Positions 19,569 through 32,200 of a stretch of DNA of 64,000 nt are shown piece by piece. The first letter of the stretch is position 1. Each line of letters opens with the position of its first letter. Source of the stretch: Dactylis glomerata (Eukaryota; Streptophyta; Magnoliopsida; Poales; Poaceae). Below the pieces are notes generated by a model. That model did no database searches. It was not told the DNA's origin and saw nothing but the letters and a program-made list of their open reading frames with translations. The stretch is from positions 2,724,230 through 2,788,229 of the forward strand of contig QXEO01001565.1 of NCBI GenBank assembly GCA_007115705.1, read 5' to 3'. The position numbers and the translations under genes were made by a program.

Positions 19569-21656
19569 TGTAGTGTACCTGTGCTTTATTTGTGCTAGTC
19601 CCGGACCGACTACTAGCACACACAGTTATAAGATGAAATATCAAAAATACAAAGGTCTTTATTACAACGCTTGATCCACAAATAACTTAGTCTTTTATAA
19701 CTCAATAAGGCACAAAGCCACAAACCTATTACAACTCTAGAAAACGACTAAGTAAAATAAACTTCAAGTCTTCTTTCTTCATTGATTCGCAGGCAGACGT
19801 GTTGGACGAAGACTCGTGACTGTAGCGCAGAAATCTTCAATCTTCGTAGTATCCACCTGCAACATGATACATTGTAGCCACGGAGGGTCAATACGTTGAA
19901 TGTATTGACAAATGTCACTTTGGTGGACTTAATGGCTCCTACATGTATATGCTCTTTGGCCAGGTGGAGTTTAACTTAGCAAAAGCAAGCATTTTTCCTA
20001 TCTTTGTAAAACTCAAATTTTCCTTAGCAAAATTTTGTCCAGAAGAACCCTTTACTACCCAAGTTCACCCATCAAGTTTTAACTTAGAGAAATTGGCGTG
20101 AGAAGATTCTTGAACAGCTTCAAAGTCATGTCACTCAGAATTGTCCGTAACTGGGGACACGGCTAAGTACTTAGTTCTAAACACTCTGCAGAGGTGGTGC
20201 ACTTTTCCCACAAGACTTAGTTAACCCGTTTTGCCATGAGACTCATTTTGCCTCTAATGGCCAAGTGAAAACTAAGACGAGGCCTTTCGGAAGCATTCCC
20301 TCAGACCAAACGGACGCGCTCCAACCTATCAATATCTACCACCCTCTGTCCGCCTGGCTTGAGTTCTTGCAGCTTAATTGACCAAGACAGAGCCCATATG
20401 TCTTGTGGTTGCACTGGAAGCTTCACGACTTGAATATCTCCAATCTCTTTGCTCCTGGGTGGCCGTCCACAAGTGAGATACACCTGGTGGTTCAGAGGTT
20501 CGACGACATGACCCCAGGGAACCACTCAACATAAACCAATCAAAGCCACTTCCACCCAGGTGGTTCATTAACTTAGTTGTTTTCTTAGTTTTCCAAAAAC
20601 TTATTTTCCAACACTTAGCCAAAAATCATATGTTAACCCTTCCCACAACAAGTGTAAAAGCAAAGTCCTATAGCAGCAGCAATTCTACTAGGAGATGCAA
20701 AGCTAGGAAAACTAGACAAAGACTTAGCATAAAAACTAGCAAGCTAAGATATGAAAAACTTAAAAACACCTATTCATGCATCTTCTACTAGAAAAGCTAC
20801 AAGAACAAAACTTTCAGTAGGACAAAGGAACATGGTGACACTTGCCTTGGTGAGGAGAAGAGTTGGTGCACTCGTCACAAAGACACTCGTTGCACTCAGC
20901 ACAATCTACACAAAATATAGCATCATAAGCACATAACAATCACAAAACAATCATGAGAAGAAAAGTATGCATGCATATGTGTTTTAAACACTTCAAAGAC
21001 ACTTAGCATGTTCTCTGATTGCTAACTATATGCATGATGACATGATCAAAATTTTAGAGTTAATTTATAAAGCTCAAATCATCATCAACACATAAACAGA
21101 ACAATTAAACAACTAAAGCTACAAAAGATAATATAAAAGTAACTAAAAATAATTTTGGCCGTGCTACAGTACTAAGGGATGTCAGAGAGACCTAAACCAA
21201 AAGAATTTATTGAAAAATAAATTTTATAACTATTTTTAAAGGCAAAACACTTAAATTGAACTTGCAGTAATTTACCAAATAAAACAGCTACTATATGAGT
21301 TTTTTATGCTGTAGGTAAGTTCTACACATTTTTGTGAATTCATAGACGCAAAGTTTACAAAAATTAGACGTGTAGAACTTGAGATATGAATTAAACAAGT
21401 TTGAACATATTCTGAAAAGTTTAAAACGAAAATAGATCGGGGGCTATCCAGGGACCGACACTTGGCGCAGCAGGATTGGCCCGTACCGGTTTGATCAGAT
21501 CAACGATCTAAGCCGTAGGATTTAAGTATGATCGGGTGGACCAGATTTAGCGGTACCATTTCGGTAAGTGGTCTAATTGTAACCGTGAGATCTGGATCCA
21601 ACGGCTGGAGAGAAAGAGAGGGGAAAGGCTCACCGGAAGTGTTCGACGGCGAGGTG
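19569..21656 (-). repeat. Chromo-1 3' LTR, outer part
   Basis: Matches 54097-56184 almost end to end. It is interrupted at 21657 by Athila-1 (flank AGGTG). The 60-82 residue ORFs near 20301-20622 and their counterparts at 54829-55150 are carried by both LTRs. They differ mostly at amino-acid-changing sites, so I do not treat them as genes. Confidence 0.9.
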
Positions 21657-23167
21657 TGATACGTCCATTTTGCATCACTATTTTGTATCATAATTTACTA
21701 TTATTTATTGATATATTTCATATTTAGAGATGATACTTATGTTGTTTCCTCTATTTTTACATGTTTGATGATCATTGGAGGATTTGCTGCCGGAGTCAGG
21801 ATTCTGCTAGAAAAGGATCGTCAAGACACCATATTTTAGAAGATCAGGAAAATTCTAGAAAAATACTAGAAAATTATATTTTACCAAAAGACACCAGAAG
21901 CCAGAAGAGGAAAGAGAGAGGAGCCAGGGGGCAGCCTCACGCAAAGGGGGCGCGGCCTGGCCCCTGGCCGCGTCGGCCCTGTGTGAGGGCGCCCTGGCCC
22001 ACTTCTGGTCTTGCCCCTTTGCGTACTTCATCATCCCCGAAAACCTAAGTCAAGGGGGGCTCAGAGATAGACACAGCCGCCTCTGCGGGGTGGAAAACAC
22101 CAGAGAGAGAAAAGCTCTCCGGCAGGCAGAAATCTGCTAGGGAAATTCCTTCCCGGAGAGGGGAGATCGTCGCCATCGTCATCACCATCACACCAGAATT
22201 CATCGGGATCATCATCGTCATCATCTCCATCACCAGCACCTTCATCTCCACCATCACCACGCCATCCCGCTGTAACATCTTGAGTTGGATCTTGTTATAT
22301 TCTTAGGGGAAATTTTCCCGGTGTTGATTACTCTTGTAGTTGATGCTATTGAGTGGAACCGTTGAATTAAGGTTTATGTTCAGATTGTTATTTACCATTA
22401 TTTCACCTCTGATCATGATCCATATGATGTCTTGTGAGTAGTTCATTTAGTTCTTGAGGACATGGGAGAAGTCAAGATGTTAGTAGTGAATTATTGTTGA
22501 GAAATATTTAATGGTTTGATATTGTTGTGGTGCTTTTTCACTAGTGGTGTCATGTGAATATCAACTACATGAAACTTCACCATTTATGGGCCTAGTGAGA
22601 TGCATTGTGTATTTGGCTATCAATTGTGGGGTTGCTGGAGTGACAGAAACCTAAACCTCTGTTGGGAAACCATTGCACCAGAGAGCGTAGGATGTTAGAG
22701 TTTAAGGCTGTGGTTAGATTTATCTTAATTACTTTCTTGTATTTGTGGATGCTTGCAGGGGGTGTAATCACAAGTGTGTATTTATCCTAGTAAGGATAGT
22801 GCGCTAGCACAGGTTCACCCCCATAACACCTGTCGAACCAATAAAGACAATTTAGCGGTATGAAGCGAAAGCTCTTGACAGAAACTCCCGTGTGTCCTCG
22901 AGAACGTTTGGTTATTATAAGTTACACAACCGGCTTGTCCTTTGCTGAAGAAAGGATTGGGCCACTTGCTGCAATTATTACTACTGTCTTTTATTTACTC
23001 GCACTTTATTTATTTACATTACCAAATACCCCTGAAAACCCGTTTGCTAGTATTTACAGTGAATCCTTGATCAAAACCACTAGTCAACACCTTCTGCTCC
23101 TCGTTGGGTTCGACACTCTTATTTATCGAAAGTACTATGATACACCCCCTATACTTGTGGGTCATCA
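21657..23167 (+). repeat. Athila-1 5' LTR
   Basis: Starts TGATACGTCC and ends GGGTCATCA, 11 bp before the primer site. It has a GC-rich block near 21920-22010. The right copy is not in the window. Confidence 0.82.
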
Positions 23168-23178
23168 AGACTATTTTC

Positions 23179-23196
23179 TGGCGCCGTTGCTGGGGA
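23179..23196 (+). other. Athila-1 primer binding site (tRNA-Asp)
   Basis: TGGCGCCGTTGCTGGGGA, one mismatch from the NA1-a site. Confidence 0.9.
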
Positions 23197-23287
23197 GTGT
23201 AGCGCTATTGAAGAGTGGAATTGGTAAAGGTAACCGTCACTGTGAGTATTGTTTTTATTTTTGTCTTTATTTTTATTTTACTCTGCT

Positions 23288-25205
23288 ATGGAGAATTCTC
23301 GATTTGGTTTCCTATTTGGGAACACTTCTACCACTACTGCACATGTGGATGAACCACCACCACCACCTGCTGAAGTTGATCCTTTTAAAATACCTATGAA
23401 AATTGTTGGGCGTATTATGGATAACAGCTATTCAGGAGATGGAACTGTCCATCCGGGTGACCATTTACTATTTATACATGAATTATGCGAGTTGTTCAGG
23501 TGTGCAGGTATTTCACCAAGCCAGGTCAAGAAGAAGCTATTCTCTTTATCATTGAAAGGCAGAGCTGAGGAGTGGTATCGACTGCTCCAAGATGGTCCAT
23601 CTATGGCATGGGAGGACATTGTACCTCTCTTTTATTCCAAGTTTTATCCTCCAAGTGAAATCCATAAAGATTGTAATTGTATATATAATTTTTGGCCTCA
23701 TGATGGAGAGAGTATTGCCCAAGCATGGGGGAGATTAAAGTTACTAATGCTCAAATGCCCCATTCATGAGCTCCCCAATAATATTGTTATTGATAATTTT
23801 TATGCGCGGCTTACTCTTCCTGATAAGGATTATTTGGATGCTTCTTGCTTTGGATCATTTACTCATATGAAAGAAGATGCTAAGTGGAAACTTCTTGACC
23901 GTATACAAGAGAATGCTGAAGGATGGGAAAATGACAAAGGTAGAAAGTCATGTATAAACTATGATTATGAATGCATTAAAGCTTTTATGGGAATCGATGA
24001 CTTTCATAGTGTTAGTACTGCTTATGGTCTTGATTCTCAAATACTTGCTAATTGTCTTAAGGCCTTTGCCTCTTATCTTGATGTTCCAAAGAAAGATTGG
24101 AACAAATATCATACGCCTTATAAAGATTCTATTAGTCATATACCTACTGTAGCTACTGAAGTTTGTTCTGTTGATAGCATTGTGCCTGAACCTTATTTTG
24201 AGAAGACACCTTTCCTTGCTAAGGTAAAGAAGTATTCTACTTTGGTAAGTGTGTCTAATAAAAGCACTAAGAAAGCTGCAGAGCCTGATGAGCAAATTAC
24301 TACTAAGTCTCCTGTAGCTATATTGAAGGATCTTGTTACTAAAGATGTAGGGGATGAATATATTCTTTTTTGTGAAAATGCTTCTAACATTCTCTCACAT
24401 CCTAAAAGGCATAGGAAAACAAGTGTTCCTGTTATTTCTGTCGGGATTGGAGATCATTGCTATTATGGTTTATGTGATATTGGTGCAAGTGCAAGTGCTA
24501 TTCCTTTAGAGCTTTACAAAGAAATTATGCATGAGATTGGCACTTGTGAACTTGAAGATTGTGATGTGGTTGTTCAGCTTGCTAACAGAGAGACTGTTTG
24601 GCCTCTTGGTATTGTTCGAGATGTGGAAGTTCTTTGCGGTAAGACTAAATACCCCACTGATTTTCTAGTACTTGGTAAAGAGGATAGTAAAACTTGTCCC
24701 ATTATTTTTGGTAGACCCTTTTTGAATACTTGTGGCGCTGTGATCGACTGTAAGAAGGAGAAAATTTTCACTAAGTTTAACGGAGAGTCTTATGAGTTCA
24801 ATTTTTCCAAGTTTGCTAAGACTTCTTATGAAAATGACACGCCTAATGAAAATTTTCGAGTTGAACAGCTTGCTTTTATTGCTCTTGCTCCTAATAATGC
24901 TTTGCAGCAATTCATGGAAGATCATGAGAGCGATGTTTTTAGTAAGGAAAGAGAAGAGATTGACGACATTTTCCTTCATCAACAACCGCTGATCAAGCAT
25001 AATTTACCTGTGGAGGATCTTGGTACCACTTTGCCACCTAAGGAAGATCCTGTGTTTGAATTAAAGCCTTTGCCTGATAATCTTAAATATGCTTATATAG
25101 ATGATAAGAAAATATATCCTGTTATTATTAGTTCTAAACTTTTAGGAAAGGAAGAAGAAAGATTATTGGAAATATTGAGGAAACACCGAGGAGCTATGGG
25201 ATATA
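23288..25205 (+). CDS. Athila-1 gag-protease, truncated at the start of RT
   Basis: I chose the ATG at 23288 (MENSRFGFLFGN), which starts the conserved-looking part; an upstream in-frame start only adds a hydrophobic leader. Gag occupies residues ~1-250: FKIPMKIVGRIMD, KKLFSLSLKGRAEEWY, FYSKFYPPSE and QAWGRLK, all shared with the NA2-a gag. Near residue 396 is the retropepsin active site CDIGASASAIP, with Ile at the usual Ser/Thr position as in many Athila elements, then CPIIFGRPFLNT. The end LEILRKHRGAMGY is the standard lead-in to RT. There are no stops over 639 codons. I see no CCHC knuckle. The protein would make and process the particle. Past 25205 the frame reads into NA2-a. Confidence 0.88.
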
Positions 25206-26726
25206 TGGTACGTCTCAAACGTATCTATAATTTTTGATGCTCCATGCTTGTTTTTACACCATTTGCCTTGTGTTTCGTTACACTTTGTGGCATTTTTATG
25301 TGATTTCCGGAACTAACCTATTGACAAGATGCCACAGTGTCAGTTCCCTGTTTTCTGCTGTTTTTGTGTTTCAGAAAAGCTACACAGGAAATATTCTCGA
25401 AATTGGACAAAATAAGTTCCAGAAGTCTTATTTTTCCCGGAAGCTTCCAGAGAACCGAAGAGGAGGCGGAGTGGGGCCACGAGGGCCCCACACACCAGGG
25501 CGGCGCGTCCCAAGCCCTAGCCGCGCCCCCTATGTGTGAGGAGCCCCTGGCAGCCCCCTGACGACGCCCCTTTGCCTATATAAAGCCTCGGGACAGAAAA
25601 CCCTGGGGGAATTGGCAATTTTCTAGAAAGAGTTCCGTAGCTCCGCTGCCACCGCCGATGAATTTCGGGGGATAGAAGTCTCTGTTCCGGCACCCTGCCG
25701 GGACGGGAAAGTGCCCCCGGAGCCATCTCCATCGACCCCACCGCCATCTCCATCAACCTTCCTGTCTCCTATGATGAGGAGGGAGTAGTTCATCCCCGGG
25801 GTTGAGGGCTCTACCGGTAGCTATGTGGTTCACCTCTCTCTCCCATGATGTGATCTCTATGTGATCGTGAGCTTTGTATCATGTTGAATAAGTAGATGCT
25901 ACTCTTCATCATTATGTGTACTCTAGTGGTGTTATTAAAATAATCTATTTCTCCTGCCATGGTGTAACGGTGACAGTGTGTGCATCATGGTGGTACTTGG
26001 TCTAGGCTACGATTGTGATCTCTTATGGATTATGAGAATAATTATCACTATGATAGTATTGAAGTGATCTATTCCTCCTTTCATGGTGTAATGTTGATAG
26101 TGTGTGCACCATGTTAGTACTTGGTCTAAGTTGCAATAATATTTATCTTGAGTTGTGATTTGATTTGGGTATCTCTATGAGCGGTGTTTGTCAAGTACTT
26201 GATGAACTTTAAGAGGTGCTTCTGTAGCCACTACGCAATGATTAGTGTTATTCAATAGGAGAGTAATTCAGAGTAGCATGGTGAAGAGAAGTCATTTATT
26301 TGTTCAATTATGTTATATTTGTTGGGAGTGTGTCCACTAGTGAAAGTATGATCCATAGGCCTTGTTTCCAAGCTTTGCATACCGTTTACTTGCTGTTTTG
26401 TTACTTGTTTGCTTGCTGCCATTTTTATTCCAAATTGCATTTACTACTTATAAAGTTATAATCATCTATACCACTTGTATTTCACTATCTCTTCGCCGAA
26501 CTAGTGCACCTATACATCTGACAAGTGCATTGGGTGTGTTGGGGACACAAGAGACTTTCTATATCGTAATTGCAGGGTTGCTTGAGAGGGATAGCTTTGA
26601 CCTCTTCCTCCCTGAGTTTGATAAACCTTGGGTGATCCACTTAAGGGAAACTTGCTGCTGTTCTACAAACCTCTGCACTTGGAGGCCCAACACTGTCTAC
26701 AAGAACAGACGTGTGTGTAGACATCA
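25206..26726 (+). repeat. NA2-a 5' LTR (outer, full length)
   Basis: 1521 bp, ending GTAGACATCA. It carries the empty site of the CACTA insertion (AGTAGCATGGTG, near 26272-26283). Confidence 0.92.
25577..25584 (+). promoter_or_regulatory. NA2 LTR TATA box
   Basis: TATATAAA after a GC-rich block. It is conserved in the truncated 3' LTR at 40611-40618. Confidence 0.75.
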
Positions 26727-26736
26727 AGCTCTTTTC

Positions 26737-26754
26737 TAGCGCCGTTGCCGGGGA
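26737..26754 (+). other. NA2-a outer primer-site copy
   Basis: TAGCGCCGTTGCCGGGGA, tRNA-Asp type with G-to-A at base 2. LTR sequence resumes directly after it. Confidence 0.85.
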
Positions 26755-27372
26755 ATTTTGAGGGACAGAAGTCTCTGTTCCGGTACCCTACCGGGATGGG
26801 GAAGTGCCCCCGGAGCCATCTCCATCGACCTCACCACCATCTCCATCAACCTTGCTGTCTCCTATGATGAGGAGGGAGTAGTTCATCCCCGGGGCTGAGG
26901 GCTCTACCGGTAGCTATGTGGTTCACCTCTCTCTCCCATGATGTGATCTCTATGTGATCGTGAGCTTTGTATCATGTTGAATAAGTAGATGCTACTCTTC
27001 ATCATTATGTGTACTCTAGTGATGTTATTAAAGTAATCTATTCCTCCTGCCATGGTGTAATGGTGACAGTGTGTGCATCATGGTGGTACTTGGTCTAGGC
27101 TACGATTGTGATCTCTTATTGATTATGAGAATAATTATCACTATGATAGTATTGAAGTGATCTATTCCTCCTTTCATGGTGTAATGTTGACAGTGTGTGC
27201 ACCGTGTTAGTACTTGGTCTAAGTTGCAATAATATTTATCTTGAGTTGTGATTTGATTTGGGTATCTCTATGAGCGGTGTTTGTCAAGTACTTGATGAAC
27301 TTTAAGGGGTGCTTCTGTAGCCACTACGCAATGATCAGTGTTATTCAATAGGAGAGTAATTCAGAGTAGCAT
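26754..27372 (+). repeat. NA2-a second, 5'-truncated LTR copy (first part)
   Basis: Begins inside the LTR at the position equal to about 25661 ('gaattt.g.ggga.agaagtctctg') and is otherwise collinear with the outer LTR. It is split by CACTA at CAT (27370-27372) and resumes at 34924. Confidence 0.9.
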
Positions 27373-27580
27373 CACTACAAGAAGACCCCTCCTACAACAA
27401 CGCATTTATGCGTAGCTAAGTGTCCATATAGGCGTTGCTAGGGAGTTTACCAACGGATAAAAAAGCGTTGCATTTTTGGGCGTTGCAAGGGTAAAATGCA
27501 ACGCATAGACGTGCGTTGGTAAATACTAGGATAACCGTTGCAAATTAGCTACAGAATTGAAGCAACAATTGTATGCGTTG
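27373..27580. repeat. CACTA left terminal and subterminal repeats
   Basis: Terminal CACTACAAGAAG followed by many GCGTTG-type motifs in both orientations (for example 27432, 27464, 27480, 27524, 27571). Such clusters normally bind the CACTA-encoded TnpA protein. Confidence 0.75.
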
Positions 27581-28454
27581 GTAGAGTCATCATATATGTA
27601 TTGAAAATTTTGTTTCACAAAATATTATTTTTTGGACTAAATGGTTTGATCACTGTAGAGAATGGCAGATATTTTTTGATCGATGGAACATAGTTTCATG
27701 TGACATACCACAACTCATAGTTTGTAGAATAAGAATGCACTGGAATCATGAATAATTATTTATTTATTATTACAACACCATCCCATACACGAAAATTATT
27801 GAAGTGTACACAATTTACAATCTTGCATCAAAATATGATATTCTACCTAGTCCTACGTATATACTTGTTTGGAATGGGAACCATTCCATACACGAAATCA
27901 TCTGAAGAGTACACAATCTACAATTCTGCATCTTATATGTATGTTCTTTCTACTATTGGCCTAACATATCCAGATCTGATATCCAAATAGTACGTCTTCC
28001 TGATGTTTGCGACCTGCAAATACAAATTTAATTTTCAGTATCATAGTGGGAAATAAGTGTGAAGGGTATAGTGGATTCTAGTAAGTCCTTTGGTTAAAAA
28101 TTTGTAGTTATTCTCACCTTTTTTTTGAGAGATAGTTATTCTCACCTTGGTGGCATGTCAAAGCTAAATCAGAATGCAAGATATCTTGCTTCCTGATGTT
28201 GTCAGAGGGAAATATAAAGAAATAAAATATATCAGAAGGATCTGAGCAAATCCATGAAATACAAGATCAAAATCATTTTACTAACTAAATGTTCAGCAGA
28301 CCAGTATTCTTAGTTAACTGATCGTTAGAATGTTCAATCAGCGTATCATAAATCTAAAGCCATAAGTAGAAGTTCACACATGTCGGACATTACAGAAATC
28401 CACTCTTCATTAATTGACTAGAGTTTGCATCAATAGAAACATAGGCATAAATTT

Positions 28455-28761
28455 TTATCTGGGAGGAAAGGAGTACTTATCATATTGGTAGTCTGGTGCA
28501 CTTAGAATATTGAGAGCAACAAAGACATATGAGATAACACTACCAGATATCCTTGGTACATTCCCAGTGACCAATGCGCCCAATTCTTTTGTTGATGGCA
28601 GTATGGTACCACTCCCGCACATCAACGAAGCTATGATACTGTTGTTGATTCTTCTGCATCCCCTCAAGCACAAGGAAGATATCGGGCACCTTATGCAATC
28701 GAGTGCTGATAAATTTGCACCTGTAAATATTAGCTATCAACATCTAACTGGGTGCAATTGA
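28455..28761 (-). other. Possible captured exon fragment in the CACTA left arm
   Basis: On the minus strand, TATTTACAG near 28730 resembles an intron 3' splice site. It is followed by an open frame of about 60 codons (segment LHKVPDIFLVLEGMQKNQQQ). I recognise no domain. CACTA elements often pick up host exons; this is a weak candidate. Confidence 0.25.
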
Positions 28762-29278
28762 GCATACTTCAAAGGAAGTAACACAAACATGGATTAAAGT
28801 TCTTGTAGGCTCATAGCAAAGAGACGACCAGCAGAAAGCTTTTAGATTCTTAAAAAAGAGGTAAAGGTTTCCTTACCAGCAGAACAAATCAATCTAAGTT
28901 TGGATCCATTCCCGCTCAAAGATCGACCTGGGTTTGTGTTCCGCGTTCAGAATTCGAAGATGGACAGAACTGCTCCCAGATAACTTGTAATCTAGTATGA
29001 TGTAAGAGCCATCAACAAATTTGATTCATAGCTAAAGCAATCACCATTATTCTCGAGCGTACCACATGAAATAGAAAAAGGTACTGGTCAGCTTGATTCT
29101 ATACTGAATACATTTTTTTCGATAAGGGGGACGGCCCCAGCCTCTGCATCAATCGATGCATACGGCCGTCTTTATTAAAATATTATTTGTTCACAAGTCT
29201 TACAAATCATGGATCACAAAGAGTTGAAATGTGTATCAACCATCGAAAAATACAATTATTCATTTTCAGCCCAAATCA

Positions 29279-32200
29279 TCAACAAGTGAGACGTCCATCA
29301 AAACGCCACCCGAATCGGCTGTAGATATCCCGTGCGACCGTCTCCAAACGGTTGCACCCAATATCCATGTCCTGGCGCTGCTCCGCCGGCTGGAGATAGG
29401 ACCACATATGGATCCAATGGACAGTTAAAGGGATGATCTGCAAGAAAGTGGGGAAACAAGTTTTGTTAAAGATAAAGTCGTTCCTCACGTGCCATATTGC
29501 CGTGAGAATAGCACAAACACCAACTCGAATGTTTCTTTTCTCCGATTTAAAGATTCCATTCAGCCAAGCTCCAAACAAATGAGCAATATTCCTAGGAGGA
29601 GTAATATTGAAAGCCATGTAAACAATTTGCCAAATAATCTTTGCGAAAGGACAATTTATAAAAAGATGATCAATGGTTTCATTTTGCTCACAAAAACAAC
29701 ACTTGGATGAACCTGGCCAGCTACGCTTAGCTAAGTTATCCTTGGTAAGAATTTCCTTTCGATGCACAAACCACATGAAGATTTTAGTTTTTAATGGAAC
29801 TTTCATTTTCCAAAGATATTTATGAAGATAAACGGTGTTATCATTTAGCAGATCAATATACATGGATTTCACCGTAAAAACCCCAGTTTGAGTCAACCGC
29901 CATCTAAACCCATCATCATGGTTTTCAAGCTGAACATCTATTAGCCTATGCAACAAATGCAACCAGCGATTCCAACGAGCCCCTAACAATGAGCGTCTAA
30001 ACTCAATATTTAGGGGAGCCGAAGCCAAAACTTGAGCAACAGTTTGATCTTTATGTCTTACAACACTGTATAAGGAGGGATATTGGGCAGCCAACGTCAT
30101 CCCATCCAGCCAAGTGTCTTCCCAAAATCTAATGCTCGCTCCATTACCAAGTGTAAAAGAACCTCTCGCAAAGAATTCCTCCTTAACTTTCATGAGACCT
30201 TTCCAGAACGGAGAATCAGCCGGTCTACTATTCACTTGGGACAAAGTTTTTGAATGCAAATATTTATTATGAAGAATTTGTTGCCAAACACCATCTTCAT
30301 TTATCAGTTTAAAGAGCCATTTGCTTAACAAACATTTGTTTTTTAGTTCAAGAACCTCAATCCCCAGGCCCCCTTGATCCTTTGGTCTACAAATCAAATT
30401 CCACTTTGTAAGACGGTATTTCTTTTTATGACCATCGCATTGCCAGAAGAAACGAGATCGGAAGAAATCTAACCTTTTCCTTACCCCCTTTGGGATCTCA
30501 AAAAAGGATAGCATGAACATGGGTAGGCTTGTAAGAATTGAGTTTATAAGAATCAGCCTATCACCATAAGATAGGAGCTTACCTAGCCAACTACTAAGCT
30601 TTTTCTCAAAACGATCTTCAATCAATTTCCATTCGCCGTTCTTAAGCCTTCTAAAATGGATTGGAATACAGAGATATCTAAATGGGAGAGAGCCTATCTC
30701 GCACCCAAAAAGAATCCTATACTCATCTTGCACAACCTTAGCATTACCGAAGCAGAAGAGCTCACTTTTATGAAAATTAATTTTCAGCCCCGATAGTTGT
30801 TCAAAAATGCAAAGTATTAGCTTCATATTTAGCGCTTTCTGCAAATCATGTTCCATAAAGATTATAGTATCATCGGCATATTGCAAGATGGACACACCCC
30901 CTTCCACCAGGTGTGGAATAAGTCCATCTACCTGACCATCCTCTTTTGCTCTTTCGATAAGAATAGCAAGCATATCGGCAATAATATTAAATAAGATAGG
31001 AGATAAAGGATCCCCCTGCCTAAGCCCCTTTCGTGTTTGAAAATATTGACCTATGTCATTATTCACACGAATTCCAACACTCCCTTTTTCGACGAAATTT
31101 TTAATCCAATCACACCATTTAGGGTCGAAACCTTTTATTCGCAGAGTCTGTTGTAAAAAAGACCATTTCACCTTATCATAAGCTTTTTCAAAATCGAGCT
31201 TTAAAAGAACACCATCCATTTTCTTCCTTTGAAGTTCATGGATGGTTTCATGAAGAATCACTACACCTTCGAGGATGTGTCTCCCTAGCATAAAAGCCGT
31301 TTGAGTTGGTCTAACTATTTTATCCGCTATCAAAGCAATTCTGTTTGTGGCAACTTTAGTGAAGATTTTGAAGACCACATTTAGCAAACATATGGGTCTA
31401 TACTGTTGAATTTGAACCGCATTTTCTTTTTTAGGTAACAGGATTATTGTCCCATAGTTCAGGCGAAAGAGTGGCAATTCTGCATTAAAAAAACTTCTAA
31501 ACATAACCAACAGATCATCCTTTATCAGGCCCCAAAAGTTTTGAAAAAATTCAGCAGGAAACCCATCAGGCCCAGGCGCTTTATTCTTTTCCATTTGATC
31601 AATTGCTTCAAAGATTTCTTTCTCAGAAAATTCAGCAATAAGAATATTATTTTCCTCATGAGATAATTGGGGAATATCCGAATTAAATTCTTCCAGCAGA
31701 GACACATTGGAGTACTCCGGAGGCCCAAAGAGGGACTTATAATATTCAGAGATATAAGTTTTTAGATTTTCTTGACCTATTATTGTGCCCTCATCCTGCT
31801 CAAGCTGGATTATTTTTTTGCGCCTATGCTTTCCATTAGCGATTAAATGGAAATATCTAGTGTTACTACCCCCTTCCTGGATGTGCTTAACCTTTGCACG
31901 CTGAGCCCACTTGGACTCCTCAACTCTTCGAAGAGAGCAAACCTCATCATTTGCTCTTTTGAGAGCTTCCTGCTCATTTTCATTAAGATCAGCAACCTCT
32001 GATCTCTTTTCAAGGTAATCAATAATGTGAGTTAACCGATCTCTTTCTTTTTTATATTTGCCACTCATATCACGTGCCCAACCCCTTAAATACTGCCTGA
32101 GATGACAGATTTTGTTTTGCCAATTCAGTATGGGATTAGCAACCTTAGGAATAGAAAGCCATTCTCTAATCACAACCTCTCTAAACCCTTCAATTTTTAG

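Larger units (their letters stand above)
21657..25205 (+). mobile_element. Athila-1: 5' half of an Athila-lineage gypsy element
   Basis: A 1511-bp 5' LTR (21657-23167), tRNA-Asp primer site and gag-protease frame, ending at the start of RT where NA2-a inserted. RT, integrase and the 3' LTR are missing from the window. They should lie right of NA2-a, but a deletion at 40769/40770 removed them. The LTR opens TGATACGTCCATTTTGC, a style shared with NA1 and NA2 but a different family. Confidence 0.85.

Noticed and set aside
20301..20622. 60-82 residue ORFs in both Chromo-1 LTRs
   Set aside because: Present twice only because the LTR is. The few differences are mostly amino-acid changing, giving no sign of selection.
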